Numbered from the stretch's first letter, positions 27,238 through 37,015 are shown. The stretch is DNA of 64,000 nucleotides from Methylocystis heyeri (GCF_004802635.2 NZ_CP046052.1:2604001-2668000); one strand, 5' to 3'. Notes: a model not told the origin generated them from the letters alone. Translations and numbers: made by a program.

Positions 27238-29553
27238 TTACGCCTTCAGCGTCACGAGTCCGCCCATAGCGGGATCGGAGAAGCTGTCGCGTCCATTCTC
27301 GACATGCCCGGACAGCCGGCGCTCGAAGCTCGCATCCTCCGCGACCGTGACGACGAAGTCGTACCAGCCATGGAAGCGCTCCAGCGGAAGCTTGCCCTCG
27401 GCTTGCGAGCCCGGGCGAAGAAGGCGGGTGACCTTCTCGCCGGAATAGGCGTCGAGCAGGGTGACGTTGGCGTTGCGCAGACCGACATTGTGAAGCGTCA
27501 GCCCGATGACGCTGTTTTCCCCCATCTCATGTTCGGCATGGAAACTGGGGGACTGATATTGGGCGACCACCGCGATCTCGGAGGCGCCGAGGCCGACGCT
27601 GCCCTTGAAGTGGCGGATGAACCCGTTGGGGCCGTAGACGGTGAGATCATAGGAGCCGGAAACCTGCCAGCTTCCCGAAAGAGTCTTGCCGGCTTCGACC
27701 GTATAATTGCGCACCGAATCGGCCGCGGCGCCCGAGCGAACCTGGAACACCGCGCCCGCCTTGCCGGTGTTCACGAAGGTCAGCTCGATCGTTCCAGCGG
27801 AAGCGTTGACCACATCGCTGACGCTCAGCTCGTAGGGCAGCGCACGGGCCGGGCGGATGCCGTTTTCCTGCGCGGGAACGCCGATGATCACATTGTTCAT
27901 CGTGACCTTGACGTCGGGCGGGCTGACGGCGCCGGACAGTTCTCCGGCCGGCGGCAGATAGGCGTCGGTCGAAGGCAGCGAGACCTTGTCGTGATTGGGG
28001 TTCTTGAAATTGAACACCGAGGTCAGGTCGCCGCAGACGGCGCGACGCCAGGGCGAGATGTTGCGCTCATAGACGCCGAAGCGCTTCTCGATGAACTGAA
28101 TCGTCGAGGTATGATCGAACACCTGGGAGTTGACGTAGCCGCCCTTGCTCCACGGCGAGATCACGAGGCAGGGCACGCGGGTTCCGAGCCCGATCGGAGC
28201 GTTGGGCTTGGAGGTCGTGACGATTTCATTGTGATAGTCGACCGTCGAGGCGCCGATGTCGGGCGTCGCGGGCGAGACCGCCGGCGGCGTGGGCGGAACG
28301 ACGTGATCGAAGCTGCCGTCGGCTTCGTCGTAATTGACGATGAACGCCGTCTTGCTGAACACTTCCGGGTTCGACACCAGAATGTCGAGAACCTTGGAGA
28401 TATACCAGGCGCCGTAGTTGACCGGGGCGTCGGAATGCTCCGAATATCCCATCGGCGCGAGCAGCCAGGTAACCTGAGGCAGCTTGCCCTTCTGCACATC
28501 GGCCTTGAACTTGTCGAACAGGCCGAGGGTCCAGTTCTTCCAGGCCGAGTCGGGAGAATTGGCCGGCGGCTGGTTGTTCACGAGCTGCGTGCCGGTGCAG
28601 GCGTTGTCGAACAGCGAGCTGCCCGGGCTCGACGCCGCATATTGTCCGAAATACAGCAGCGAGTTGTCGGTGTAGTTGCCGTCGAAATTATCGGAGGCGC
28701 CTCCGTCGCCGAAGTCCGGCGCGAAAGTGGCTCCGGCGAGATCCTGATAGATCCTCCAGGTCACGCCCGCCTTGTCGAGCACTTCCGGAAGCGTCTCCCA
28801 GGAAAGATAATAGCCCTGCGGCAGACCGTTGCCGGTGACCGGGCCGAGGCCATGGCCGTCGGTGCCGCCGGCGCCGAGGTAATCGACGTTGCCGACGCAG
28901 CCGGTCCAGAGATAGCACCGGTTGGGATTGGTCGGCCCCATGATCGAGCAATAGTAGTTGTCGAGCACGGTGAAGGCGTCGGCCAGCGCGAAATGATAGG
29001 GAATGTCGTCGCGCGTGAAATAGCTCATGGCCATCGGGCCCTTCACGACCGCCCAGCCGTCGTACTGGCCCCAGTTCCAGGCATAATGGGTGTCGCTCCA
29101 GCCATGGCCGGTTCCGCCGATGTAGCTGAGGCCGAGGCTGGTGAGGCCGGAGCTGATCTTCGAAGGATCGATGCGGAAGGGCGGGATCACCGGCACGCCA
29201 TTGGCCGGACCGCCGTAGGAACCCGCGGGAACGCTGAAGCCCGCGGAAACATTGGCGGCGCCGGCCGGCTGCAGGAACACCGAAGCCTTCGCCGATCCGC
29301 CGGCCTGCAGCGGCAGGTTGATCTTGACCGCGCGCGGATCGGCGAAGCCGCGGACGCCGCGCAGCGTGCCGAAGTGATGGTCGAACGGCCGGTTCTCCTG
29401 CATCAGGATGACGATATGCTCGACATCCTTGATCGTGCCGGTGCGGTTGTTGGCCGGAATCGAAAGCGCCTTCGCGACATTCGAGCCGAGCGTGTTCGCC
29501 ATTGCGCCCATGCCCAGTATTTGCATGAACTGGCGTCTATCAGTATTGTTCAC
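27238..29553 (-). CDS. Phosphocholine-specific phospholipase C-type alkaline phosphatase family protein (Tat-exported)
   Basis: 771 residues from a GTG at 29553, with GGAAGGA upstream; the frame to 29667 is longer but has no ribosome site. The twin-arginine motif (TDRRQFMQILGMG) is at residues about 4-16. The family opening HIVILMQENRPFDHHFGT (metal-ligand region) starts near residue 45. The body reads like a non-haemolytic/haemolytic PlcN/PlcH phosphoesterase: TKPNAPIG, CLVISPWSKGG and TSTIQFIEKRFGV in the catalytic domain, and two C-terminal Ig-like beta domains from about residue 580. It would hydrolyse phosphatidylcholine or similar phospholipids outside the cytoplasm. Confidence 0.88.
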   Translation of the reverse strand: MNNTDRRQFMQILGMGAMANTLGSNVAKALSIPANNRTGTIKDVEHIVILMQENRPFDHHFGTLRGVRGFADPRAVKINLPLQAGGSAKASVFLQPAGAANVSAGFSVPAGSYGGPANGVPVIPPFRIDPSKISSGLTSLGLSYIGGTGHGWSDTHYAWNWGQYDGWAVVKGPMAMSYFTRDDIPYHFALADAFTVLDNYYCSIMGPTNPNRCYLWTGCVGNVDYLGAGGTDGHGLGPVTGNGLPQGYYLSWETLPEVLDKAGVTWRIYQDLAGATFAPDFGDGGASDNFDGNYTDNSLLYFGQYAASSPGSSLFDNACTGTQLVNNQPPANSPDSAWKNWTLGLFDKFKADVQKGKLPQVTWLLAPMGYSEHSDAPVNYGAWYISKVLDILVSNPEVFSKTAFIVNYDEADGSFDHVVPPTPPAVSPATPDIGASTVDYHNEIVTTSKPNAPIGLGTRVPCLVISPWSKGGYVNSQVFDHTSTIQFIEKRFGVYERNISPWRRAVCGDLTSVFNFKNPNHDKVSLPSTDAYLPPAGELSGAVSPPDVKVTMNNVIIGVPAQENGIRPARALPYELSVSDVVNASAGTIELTFVNTGKAGAVFQVRSGAAADSVRNYTVEAGKTLSGSWQVSGSYDLTVYGPNGFIRHFKGSVGLGASEIAVVAQYQSPSFHAEHEMGENSVIGLTLHNVGLRNANVTLLDAYSGEKVTRLLRPGSQAEGKLPLERFHGWYDFVVTVAEDASFERRLSGHVENGRDSFSDPAMGGLVTLKA

Positions 29554-29698
29554 CAGAAATCCTTCCCCGCCCAAGTAACGATGCGGCGCGCGACCTGGGT
29601 CGACGCCGGCTGGCCGGCGCCCACTCTGGGAGTCCGCCCGGCGCGCGATGCTGTAGGAGCCGAGCAATGCGAGGGCGTGAAGCTAAGGTGAAGCTTGG

Positions 29699-31693
29699 AT
29701 GACAGAAGCTCGCGACGGCGGCCCGGACGCCGACGAATTGCGCCGCATTCATGAGCTCACGCGAGCGCGGCTTCATGACGATGCGCTCGCCGCGGCGGGC
29801 GCGATGCTGCGGCGCAAGCCCTCCCATCCCGAGGCGCTGTATTGGTCGGCGCATAACCAGCGGCTGCTCGGCCGGGAGAAAAGCGCCCTCGAAGCTCTGG
29901 ACGCGCTGGAGCGGACGCGCCCGAATTATGGCCGTCTGTATCAGGAGCGCGGGCATTGCCGTCTCGCGCTCGCCGATTCCGCGCGCGCCGTCGAATGTTT
30001 CGAGCGCGCGGTAGGACTCAATCCCGCCCTGGCGGAAAGCTGGGCGATGCTCGAAGTCCTGCTGAGCGCGGCCGGAGAATCGCAAAAAGCGGCGATCGCG
30101 ACGCAACGCCTTCAAAAGCTGAACGAGCTTCCGCCTCAGATCGTCGAGGCGGGCGGCCTGTTCTGCGATGGCGAGCGCGCCGCCGCCGAACGCCTGCTGA
30201 CGGACTATGTCGCCGCGCAGGGAAGGCATGTCGAGGCGCTTCGCCTGCTGGCGAGAATCGCGCAGGCGCGTGGGCTCACGGATCGCGCCGAAAACCTGCT
30301 GCGCGAGGTGGTGGAGCGAGCGCCGGACTATGCCGACGCGCGGCTGGATTATGTGCGCGTGCTGATAGAGCGACAGACTTACGCCGCGGCGCTGGAACAG
30401 GCGCAGCTGCGGCTGCGCGCCGCGCCTTCCGATCCCGAGGCCCGATTTCTTCTCGCGACCATCCTCGCCGGCCTCGGGCGCCATGAGGAAGCGGTCCCGA
30501 TTTTTGCGCAATTGCTCGACGAGACGCCGCAACGCAACCATCTGCGCATCGTGCTGGGCCATTCGCTGAAAGCGCTCGGCCGGGCCGAAGAAGCGGTGCA
30601 GGCCTATCGCGACGCCGCCGCCGGCCGCGCCAATATCGGCGACGCCTATTGGAGCCTCGCCAATCTGAAGACCTATCGTTTCGCCGACGCGGAAATCCAA
30701 CGCATGCGGCGCCTCGAAGCCCTGCCCCTGCCCGATCGCGCGCATCTCTGCTTTGCGCTCGGAAAGGCTTTGGAGGACCACGGCGACTATGGCGAGTCAT
30801 GGGCCTGTTACGAGCGCGGCAATGCGCTGATGCGCGCAAAGAACGGCTGGCGTCCCGAAGCTCTGGAGGATCAGACCCGCCGCCTGATCGAGGTATGCGA
30901 CGAGGATTTCTTCGCCTCTCGCGCCGGCGCCGGCGCGCCGGACCGCGACCCGATTTTCATCGTCGGCCTGCCCCGCTCCGGCTCGACGCTGATCGAGCAG
31001 ATCTTGGCCTCCCACCCCGACGTCGACGGAACCCAGGAGCTCGGCGACATTCCCCGCATCGTCTCGGAGCTGCAACGGCAGGAGCCGGACCGCGAAGGCA
31101 AGCGCTATCCCGAGCTGCTGCCGGAGCTGGACCCGCTCCTCTTTGAGCGGCTCGGGCGCCGCTATCTCGAAGAGACGCGAATCCATCGGCAGGGACGGCC
31201 GCGTTTCGTCGACAAGATGCCGAACAACTTCCGCCATATCGGCCTTATCAAGCTGATGCTGCCGAACGCCAGGATCATCGACGTGAGGCGCGAGCCGATG
31301 GCCTGCTGCGTGAGCAATCTGAGGCAGTTCTACGCGAGAGGCCAGGACTTCTGCTACGGCGCCGAAGATATCGCGCGTTACTACGGGATGTATCTGGAGC
31401 TGATGCGCCACTGGGACCGGGCGCTGCCGGGACGCGTGCTGCGCGTCGGCTATGAGGATGTCGTAGACGACCTCGAAACGAGCGTGCGCCGCATCCTGAC
31501 CTTCTGCGACCTCGAATTCGACCCGGCCTGTCTGGAATTCCATCGCAGCCGGCGCGCGATCAACACGCCGAGCTCGGAACAGGTGCGGCAGCCGATCTTC
31601 CGGGATGGAATCTCCCAGTGGCGGCGCTTCGAACCCTGGCTCGGCTCCTTGAAGCAGGCGCTCGGCGACGCCGCCGAGCGCTATCGGGATTAG
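29699..31693 (+). CDS. Tetratricopeptide-repeat sulfotransferase
   Basis: 664 residues. Residues 20-400 are TPR-like repeats (for example EALYWSAHNQRLLGREKSAL, LRIVLGHSLKALGRAEEAVQ). From about residue 418 comes a sulfotransferase domain: IVGLPRSGSTLIEQILASHP (PAPS 5'-phosphosulfate loop) and later RREPMACCVSNLRQFYARG (3'-phosphate site). Proteins with this TPR-sulfotransferase order occur widely in alphaproteobacteria; the sulfated acceptor is unknown. It is convergent with smc with a 10-base gap and no operon partner. It is the second sulfotransferase in the window and unrelated in layout to the one at 5174. Confidence 0.87.
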   Translation: MTEARDGGPDADELRRIHELTRARLHDDALAAAGAMLRRKPSHPEALYWSAHNQRLLGREKSALEALDALERTRPNYGRLYQERGHCRLALADSARAVECFERAVGLNPALAESWAMLEVLLSAAGESQKAAIATQRLQKLNELPPQIVEAGGLFCDGERAAAERLLTDYVAAQGRHVEALRLLARIAQARGLTDRAENLLREVVERAPDYADARLDYVRVLIERQTYAAALEQAQLRLRAAPSDPEARFLLATILAGLGRHEEAVPIFAQLLDETPQRNHLRIVLGHSLKALGRAEEAVQAYRDAAAGRANIGDAYWSLANLKTYRFADAEIQRMRRLEALPLPDRAHLCFALGKALEDHGDYGESWACYERGNALMRAKNGWRPEALEDQTRRLIEVCDEDFFASRAGAGAPDRDPIFIVGLPRSGSTLIEQILASHPDVDGTQELGDIPRIVSELQRQEPDREGKRYPELLPELDPLLFERLGRRYLEETRIHRQGRPRFVDKMPNNFRHIGLIKLMLPNARIIDVRREPMACCVSNLRQFYARGQDFCYGAEDIARYYGMYLELMRHWDRALPGRVLRVGYEDVVDDLETSVRRILTFCDLEFDPACLEFHRSRRAINTPSSEQVRQPIFRDGISQWRRFEPWLGSLKQALGDAAERYRD

Positions 31694-31703
31694 CTCGCTC
31701 GCC

Positions 31704-34700
31704 TCAACTCGCGAGCAAAAACTTCTCGGCCTGCTCCAGATCGACCGAAACCAGCTGGGAGATGCCGCGTTCGGCCTGCGTCACGCCGAACAGCCGGTCC
31801 ATGCGCGCCATGGTGATGGGATTGTGGGTGATGGTGACGAAGCGCGTGTCGGTCTTCTTGCGCATCGCCTCCAGTAGGTCGCAGAAGCGTTCGACATTGT
31901 AATCGTCGAGCGGGGCGTCGACCTCGTCGAGCACGCAGATCGGCGACGGGTTGGTGAGGAACACCGCGAAGATCAGCGACATCGCCGTCAGCGCCTGCTC
32001 GCCGCCCGAAAGCAGCGTCATTGTCTGGGGCTTCTTGCCGGGCGGGCGGGCGAGAATGTCGAGCCCCGCCTCCAGCGGATCGTCGCTTTCGACGAGCTGC
32101 AATTCGGCCGTGCCGCCGTCGAACAGCAGCGTGAACAGCTCTTTGAAATGCGCATTCACTTTGTCGAAGGCGGCGAGCAGACGTTCGCGGCCTTCCTTGT
32201 TGAGATTGGCGATGGCGGCGCGAAGCTTCTTGATCGCCTCGGCGAGATCGTCGCGCTCGGCGAACATCTTGCCCTGACGTTCCTCGATCTCGGCGAGTTC
32301 GTCTTCGGCGCGCAGATTGACCGCGCCGAGCCTTTCCCGGTCGGCGCGAAAACCTTCCAGCCGGCGCTCGACTTCCGCGGCCGCGGGCAGCGGGTCGCCG
32401 ACGGCGATCCCCGCCATGCCGTAGAGCGCCTGGGGCGTGGCGTCGAGTTCGTTCACGATGACCCGCTCGACATCGGCGGCGCGCTGGCGCGCGGCCTCGA
32501 GCTGGGCTTCGCTGCGGGCTTTCTCCTCGCGCGCGGCGCTCATTTTTTCCAGCGCGGCGCGCGCGGCCCGGTCGCTTTCGGCGAGTCTCTTCTCGCCCAT
32601 CGCGCGGGCGTCGGAAGCCTCGCGGCGCCCGGCCTCGGCGGCCTCGATGGCCGAGAGAATCTGCCGCCGCTGCAGGATAAAGGTCTCCGGCGCCTCGGCC
32701 AGCTCCACCTGCTCTTCCTTGGCCGCCTCCAGCCGCTCCTCGAGCTCGGAAATACGGTCCTGCGCCTTGTCGCGACGCTCGGTCCAGGAAGCGCTCTCAC
32801 GCAATATGGCGGCGCGGCGCGAAGCCCTGGCGCTGGCCTCATGGCGCAGCGAGGCGAGACCGGCGCGAGCTTCGCTGGCCTGAGCCCGCTCCGCCATCGC
32901 TTTCGAGCGCAGGCTGTCCAGAGCCCCGGCGAGAAAAGCGGGCTCGTCGAGATTCTCCAAAGCGGAGAGAAGCTGGTCGCGCTTTTGCGCCGCCTCGTCG
33001 CGATTGGCGAGGGTGTGCGCCTTGGCCTCCTCCAGCGCGGAGAGCCGCTGGGCGATCTGGGCGAAGCGCCGCTCGGCGGCCCCATGACGCTCGCGGGCTT
33101 CATCGAGCCGGGCGCGGGCGGAGCGCTGGGCGGAGCGCGCCTCGGTCTCGAACAGGGCGGCTTCGCGCGCCGCTTCGGCCGCGAACTGGGCCTCCTGCGC
33201 GGCCTCGTCGGCCTGGGCCCTGGCGACGGCCGCCTCGGCCCGCAAGTCCTCCAGCCGGTTCTTTTCCGCAAGGCGACGGGCGGCGGCGGTCGGAGCCTCG
33301 GCCGCCTGGGTGAATCCGTCCCAGCGCCAGAGGTCGCCTTCTTTGGAGACGAGGCGCTGGCCGGACTTGAGCTGGCCGCGCAGGCTCGCGCCCTCCTGCC
33401 GCAGCACAACGCCGATCTGGGCGAGCCGCCGCGCCAGGGCGGGGGGCGCCTGCACCACTTCGCTCAGGGGCCGCACATTGGGCGGCAGAGCGGGATCGCC
33501 CCCCGCGCTGGTCAGCGCCCAATGGGCCGGAGCGGAAGTTTCCGCCGAAGCGTCGAGATCGTCGCCGAGCGCTGCGCCGAGCGCGGTCTCATAGCCCTTG
33601 GCGACGGCGATCTGCTCCAGCACCGGCGCCCAAAGCCCGCCCGAGCCCGATTGCAGCAGCTTCTCCAGCGTGCGCACTTCGGTCTCCAGGCGCTGGGCGC
33701 GGCGTTCGGCCGCCTCCAGCGGCGCCCGCGCCGCGGTCTCGCCCTCGCGGGCCTGCCTGTGGGCCTCCTCGCGCTCCTCTACGGCGGCGTCCGCGGCCTG
33801 GGATTCCTCCAGGGCCAGCTCATAGAACTGCTCCAGCCGCGCCAGCTCCTCGGCCCCGCCGCCCTGAGTGGCGATCAGGGCGAATTCGGTTTCGAGCCTC
33901 GTCAGTTCGGCCTCGAAACGCGCAACGCGGCGATTCTCTTCCGAAATCGAGGATTCCAGCGACGCCCGCCTCGCGTTGACGCCGGCGAGGCTCTCCTGGG
34001 CCGTGGCGAGCTCGGCCTCGGTCGCAGCCAGCAGGGCCTCGATCCGGGCGACTTCCCCTTGCGCCTCGCGCTCGCGGTCGGCGTCGAAGGAATCGGCGCC
34101 CATCAGCTCGCCGCGCTCTTCCTCCAGCCGCTGCGCCACTTCGTCGGCGTCCTCGATCAGCGCGCGCTCGCGGGCAAGGTCGCGGGAGAACTGGTCGATA
34201 TGGCGGGTCAGCTCGGCGATGCGCTCCTTGGCCCGGCGCTCCTCGCCGTCGAGCGCGTCGCGGGCGGCGACGAGCCGATGCAGCGCGGCTCCGGCTTCGG
34301 CTTCCTTCTCGCGCAGGGGCGGCAGCTCATGGGCGGCGAGCGCCTGTTCGCGCGCTGCGGCCGCCTGTTCCAGCGTTCGCTCGGCCACCGCAGCTGTATC
34401 CTGCTCCAACTTGCGCTCGACCTGGGCGAGCTGTTCGCTGGCGACGCGATAGTTGATGAGCGCGGCGAGGGCTTCGTTCTGGCGAATCTGCGCGGCGATG
34501 ACGCGGTAGCGGCCGGCCTGGCGGGCCTGACGGCGCAGGCTGTCGGCCTGGCTGTCGACCTGTTTCAGCACGTCCTCGAGCCGGGTGAGATTTTCCGAGG
34601 CCGCCTGCAGGCGCAGCTCGGCCTCATGGCGGCGGGAATGCAGACCCGCGACGCCGGCCGCTTCCTCGAGAATGCGGCGACGCGCCTGGGGCTTGGCCGA

Positions 34701-35159
34701 GATGATCTCGCCGATCTGGCCTTGGCGCACCAGCGCGGGCGATCTCGCGCCGGTGGAGGCGTCGGCGAACAGCAGCTGCACGTCGCGGGCGCGCACCTCG
34801 CGGCCGTTGATGCGATATACCGAGCCCTGCTCGCGCTCGATGCGCCGCGTGACCTCGATCGATTCAGAGTCGTTGAAGGCCGCCGGCGCCAGGCGTTCGC
34901 TGTTGTCCAGCAGCAGCGAGACCTCGGCGAGATTGCGCGCAGGACGCGACCCGCCACCCGAGAAGATGACGTCGTCCATCCCCGAGCCGCGCATGTTTTT
35001 ATAAGAGCTTTCGCCCATCACCCAGCGCAGGGCTTCGACCAGATTGGACTTGCCGCAGCCGTTGGGCCCGACGACGCCGGTGAGCCCCGGCTCGATCAGA
35101 AAATCCGCGGGTTCGCAAAAACTCTTGAACCCGAGAAGGCGGAGCCGTTGGAACTTCAT
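31704..35159 (-). CDS. smc: Chromosome segregation protein SMC
   Basis: 1151 residues from ATG 35159; a TTG two codons upstream was the longer frame. The Walker A motif GPNGCGKSNLVEALRW is at about residues 31-46. Long coiled-coil arms flank a hinge near residue 500-600. The ABC signature LLSGGEQALTAMSLIFA and Walker B PICVLDEVDAPLDDYNVERF are in the last 150 residues. SMC forms a condensin-like ring with ScpA/ScpB (not in the window) to organise chromosomes. It is a single-copy house-keeping gene. Confidence 0.95.
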   Translation of the reverse strand: MKFQRLRLLGFKSFCEPADFLIEPGLTGVVGPNGCGKSNLVEALRWVMGESSYKNMRGSGMDDVIFSGGGSRPARNLAEVSLLLDNSERLAPAAFNDSESIEVTRRIEREQGSVYRINGREVRARDVQLLFADASTGARSPALVRQGQIGEIISAKPQARRRILEEAAGVAGLHSRRHEAELRLQAASENLTRLEDVLKQVDSQADSLRRQARQAGRYRVIAAQIRQNEALAALINYRVASEQLAQVERKLEQDTAAVAERTLEQAAAAREQALAAHELPPLREKEAEAGAALHRLVAARDALDGEERRAKERIAELTRHIDQFSRDLARERALIEDADEVAQRLEEERGELMGADSFDADREREAQGEVARIEALLAATEAELATAQESLAGVNARRASLESSISEENRRVARFEAELTRLETEFALIATQGGGAEELARLEQFYELALEESQAADAAVEEREEAHRQAREGETAARAPLEAAERRAQRLETEVRTLEKLLQSGSGGLWAPVLEQIAVAKGYETALGAALGDDLDASAETSAPAHWALTSAGGDPALPPNVRPLSEVVQAPPALARRLAQIGVVLRQEGASLRGQLKSGQRLVSKEGDLWRWDGFTQAAEAPTAAARRLAEKNRLEDLRAEAAVARAQADEAAQEAQFAAEAAREAALFETEARSAQRSARARLDEARERHGAAERRFAQIAQRLSALEEAKAHTLANRDEAAQKRDQLLSALENLDEPAFLAGALDSLRSKAMAERAQASEARAGLASLRHEASARASRRAAILRESASWTERRDKAQDRISELEERLEAAKEEQVELAEAPETFILQRRQILSAIEAAEAGRREASDARAMGEKRLAESDRAARAALEKMSAAREEKARSEAQLEAARQRAADVERVIVNELDATPQALYGMAGIAVGDPLPAAAEVERRLEGFRADRERLGAVNLRAEDELAEIEERQGKMFAERDDLAEAIKKLRAAIANLNKEGRERLLAAFDKVNAHFKELFTLLFDGGTAELQLVESDDPLEAGLDILARPPGKKPQTMTLLSGGEQALTAMSLIFAVFLTNPSPICVLDEVDAPLDDYNVERFCDLLEAMRKKTDTRFVTITHNPITMARMDRLFGVTQAERGISQLVSVDLEQAEKFLLAS

Positions 35160-35389
35160 GACCAATCAGCGACACAAAAGGATGGCGATTGCAAGAATTC
35201 CGAGTCAATATGTTGTGGGTAGCGGCTCCAGACGGGACCATCCGCCGCAGCGGAGCGCCGAATTTTTAACTTGCCAGAAACTACCCCGGCGGAATTATTC
35301 CCAAAGCCCGAGGCGCCGGAGCGTTTGGCGCCGAAACAGCGTTTTGCGCCAGAAACTGGCTGCCTTTTCGCCCAAAAAAGAGGGACGGC

Positions 35390-35995
35390 GTGGCTTCATC
35401 GATCCATCATCAGAGCAAAGCCCATTTCTGCAACGCCCCTTCATCCCGCCCGGACGGCGATTTCTGGGTGTTCGGCTATGGCTCCCTGATCTGGAAGCCG
35501 GGCTTCGAATATGTCGAGAGCGCCCTCGCCGACGTGCAGGGCTATCATCGCTCGCTCTGCATTTTCTCCCATGTCCACCGCGGCACGCCGGAGCGCCCCG
35601 GCCTCGTGCTGGGCCTCGACCATGGCGGCTCCTGCCAGGGCGTGGCTTTTCGCGTCGCGGCCGAGAGGCGTGAGGAAACTCTCTGCTACTTGCGCGAGCG
35701 CGAGCTCGTGACCTCGGTCTATCTGGAAAAGACCCTTCCGGCCCGCTTTTCCGATGGCGCGACCGTTCCCGCCCTGGCCTATGTCGCCGACCGCGACCAT
35801 GAGCAATATGCCGGGCGGCTGCCGCTTGATGAAGTGATCCGGCTCGTATCCGGGGCCCGCGGCGTCTTCGGCGACAATCCCGCCTATGTGCGCAACACTT
35901 ATGAGCACCTGCTGCGGCTCGACATCCACGACGAAGAACTCGCCGCCGTGACCCGGAAGCTCGACGCCTCATCCTGCCGTATTGCGGCGGAGTGA
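35390..35995 (+). CDS. Gamma-glutamylcyclotransferase (ChaC family)
   Basis: 201 residues. The family motif VFGYGSLIWKPGF at about residues 26-38 forms the substrate-binding loop; the ERREETLCYLRERELV segment includes the candidate catalytic Glu. ChaC enzymes degrade glutathione to 5-oxoproline and Cys-Gly in the cytoplasm. A weak ribosome site and an upstream Lys-rich region make the start uncertain. It is convergent with the Rieske gene; the two stop codons abut without overlap. Confidence 0.9.
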   Translation: MASSIHHQSKAHFCNAPSSRPDGDFWVFGYGSLIWKPGFEYVESALADVQGYHRSLCIFSHVHRGTPERPGLVLGLDHGGSCQGVAFRVAAERREETLCYLRERELVTSVYLEKTLPARFSDGATVPALAYVADRDHEQYAGRLPLDEVIRLVSGARGVFGDNPAYVRNTYEHLLRLDIHDEELAAVTRKLDASSCRIAAE

Positions 35996-36370
35996 TCAGT
36001 CCTCCGCCAGTTCCACCCCGGTGACGCAGACATCGCCGTCGTCGACGACGAGCTGGATCTGAGAGAGGTTCTTGCCCTTGCAGGGGCCAATAAAGCATTC
36101 GCCGCTGTCGAGGTCGAACATCGCGCCATGCACGCTGCAGGCGATGAAATTGCCGTCCTCGTCGAGGAAATTCCCCGGATTATTGCCGTCGAGACGCTCG
36201 CCCTGATGCGGGCAGACGTTTTCATAGCCATAGACATTGGCGCCCTTGCGCGTGATCATGATGCGCCAGGGCTTGGGCTCCCCGGTCGGTTCGGCGCGCA
36301 TCAGGGTGAAACCCGACACCTGCCCGTCCTCGATTTGGATCGCGCGGCAGATCACGTAAAGCTCGTTCAT
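35996..36370 (-). CDS. Rieske [2Fe-2S] ferredoxin-like protein
   Basis: 124 residues from ATG 36370, with AAGGA 7 bases upstream; the frame to 36655 overlaps the rplU leader and is rejected. The cluster ligands are C53-P-H55 (YENVCPHQGE) and C78-S-V-H81 (FIACSVHGAM), the C-x-H and C-x2-H pattern of Rieske proteins. It is a small soluble single-domain protein, probably an electron carrier for an oxygenase or reductase encoded elsewhere. Several extra cysteines (IGPCKGK; DVCVTG) follow. No partner gene is adjacent. Confidence 0.9.
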   Translation of the reverse strand: MNELYVICRAIQIEDGQVSGFTLMRAEPTGEPKPWRIMITRKGANVYGYENVCPHQGERLDGNNPGNFLDEDGNFIACSVHGAMFDLDSGECFIGPCKGKNLSQIQLVVDDGDVCVTGVELAED

Positions 36371-36497
36371 CTTTGTATCCTTGTCGCCTTTGGCGGGCGC
36401 CTCGAAGGGCGACGGCCGTCGGCGAGGAGGAAAGCAACCTTCGCGCCATTTGGCGCGGCGGGCGTCCGGAGCCGTGAAAAAGCCTCTGCGCCGTGAT

Positions 36498-36526
36498 TGA
36501 CATTCCCTTCTCACTGGGTTAGCTGG
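36498..36526 (+). promoter_or_regulatory. Possible promoter of the rplU-rpmA block
   Basis: TTGACA at 36498-36503, then 17 bases, then TAGCTG. It is oriented toward rplU, upstream of the hairpin at 36540. The -10 is only a partial match. Confidence 0.4.
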
Positions 36527-36539
36527 ACTGTGCTTCGGC

Positions 36540-36562
36540 GCGGCGTTTTCGCCGCGTTTTTC
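36540..36562 (+). promoter_or_regulatory. Terminator-like hairpin in the rplU leader
   Basis: CGCGGCG (36540-36546) pairs with CGCCGCG (36551-36557) over a TTTT loop, followed by TTTTTCTTTT. It lies about 105 bases before the rplU ATG and after a candidate promoter. It may be an attenuator for ribosomal protein expression; a terminator this close to a start site is unusual, so the function is uncertain. Confidence 0.5.
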
Positions 36563-36666
36563 TTTTGTCGCGACGCAAGAGCGCGCGAAGAACGAAGCGA
36601 ATTCGGTCCACTGCAAAGAAGCCGGCCGGCGCCAAGCCAGAGCCGGAACGAACACAGGAAAAAACG

Positions 36667-36978
36667 ATGTTCGCAGTCATCAGGACCGGCGGTAAGCAAT
36701 ACAGCGTCGCCGCCGGAGACATCATCACCGTAATGGCCCTCGAGGGCGAGGCCGGAACCGCCGTGACCTTCGAGGAAGTGCTGCTCCTCTCCAAGGAAGG
36801 CGCCGCCACCATCGGAGCGCCGCATGTCGCGGGCGCGAAGGTTCTGGGCGAGATCGCCGAGCAGACCCGCAGCCCCAAGAGCATCGCCTTCAAGAAGCGC
36901 CGCCGCCAGAACTCCAAGCGCAAGCGCGGCCATCGCCAGGATCTGACCCGCGTCAAGATCACCTCGATCGAGGGCTGA
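36667..36978 (+). CDS. rplU: 50S ribosomal protein L21
   Basis: 103 residues from ATG 36667. MFAVIRTGGKQYSVAAGD is the invariant L21 start. KSIAFKKRRRQNSKRKRGHR and QDLTRVKITSIEG are the conserved C-terminal RNA-binding part. It assembles on 23S rRNA. The gene is first in rplU-rpmA, with about 120 bases to rpmA and a long hairpin between. Confidence 0.97.
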   Translation: MFAVIRTGGKQYSVAAGDIITVMALEGEAGTAVTFEEVLLLSKEGAATIGAPHVAGAKVLGEIAEQTRSPKSIAFKKRRRQNSKRKRGHRQDLTRVKITSIEG

Positions 36979-37015
36979 ACCAAGATAGGGCGTGGAAAAT
37001 CCGCGCCGCTTGGTT
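36978..37015 (+). other. Intercistronic hairpin between rplU and rpmA
   Basis: AACCAAG pairs with CTTGGTT, and inside GGCG/GGA pair with TCCGCGCC, giving a two-part stem. No T-run follows, so it probably stabilises or separates the mRNA rather than ends it. Confidence 0.5.

Noticed and set aside
27304-29691. 795-residue plus-strand frame opposite the phospholipase C
   Set aside because: Antisense shadow; the minus strand has Tat motif, catalytic region, ribosome site and terminator.
32148-35222. 1024-residue plus-strand frame opposite smc
   Set aside because: Antisense to a well-supported smc gene; low-complexity Gly/Leu/Arg composition typical of a GC-rich shadow frame, no motifs, no ribosome site.
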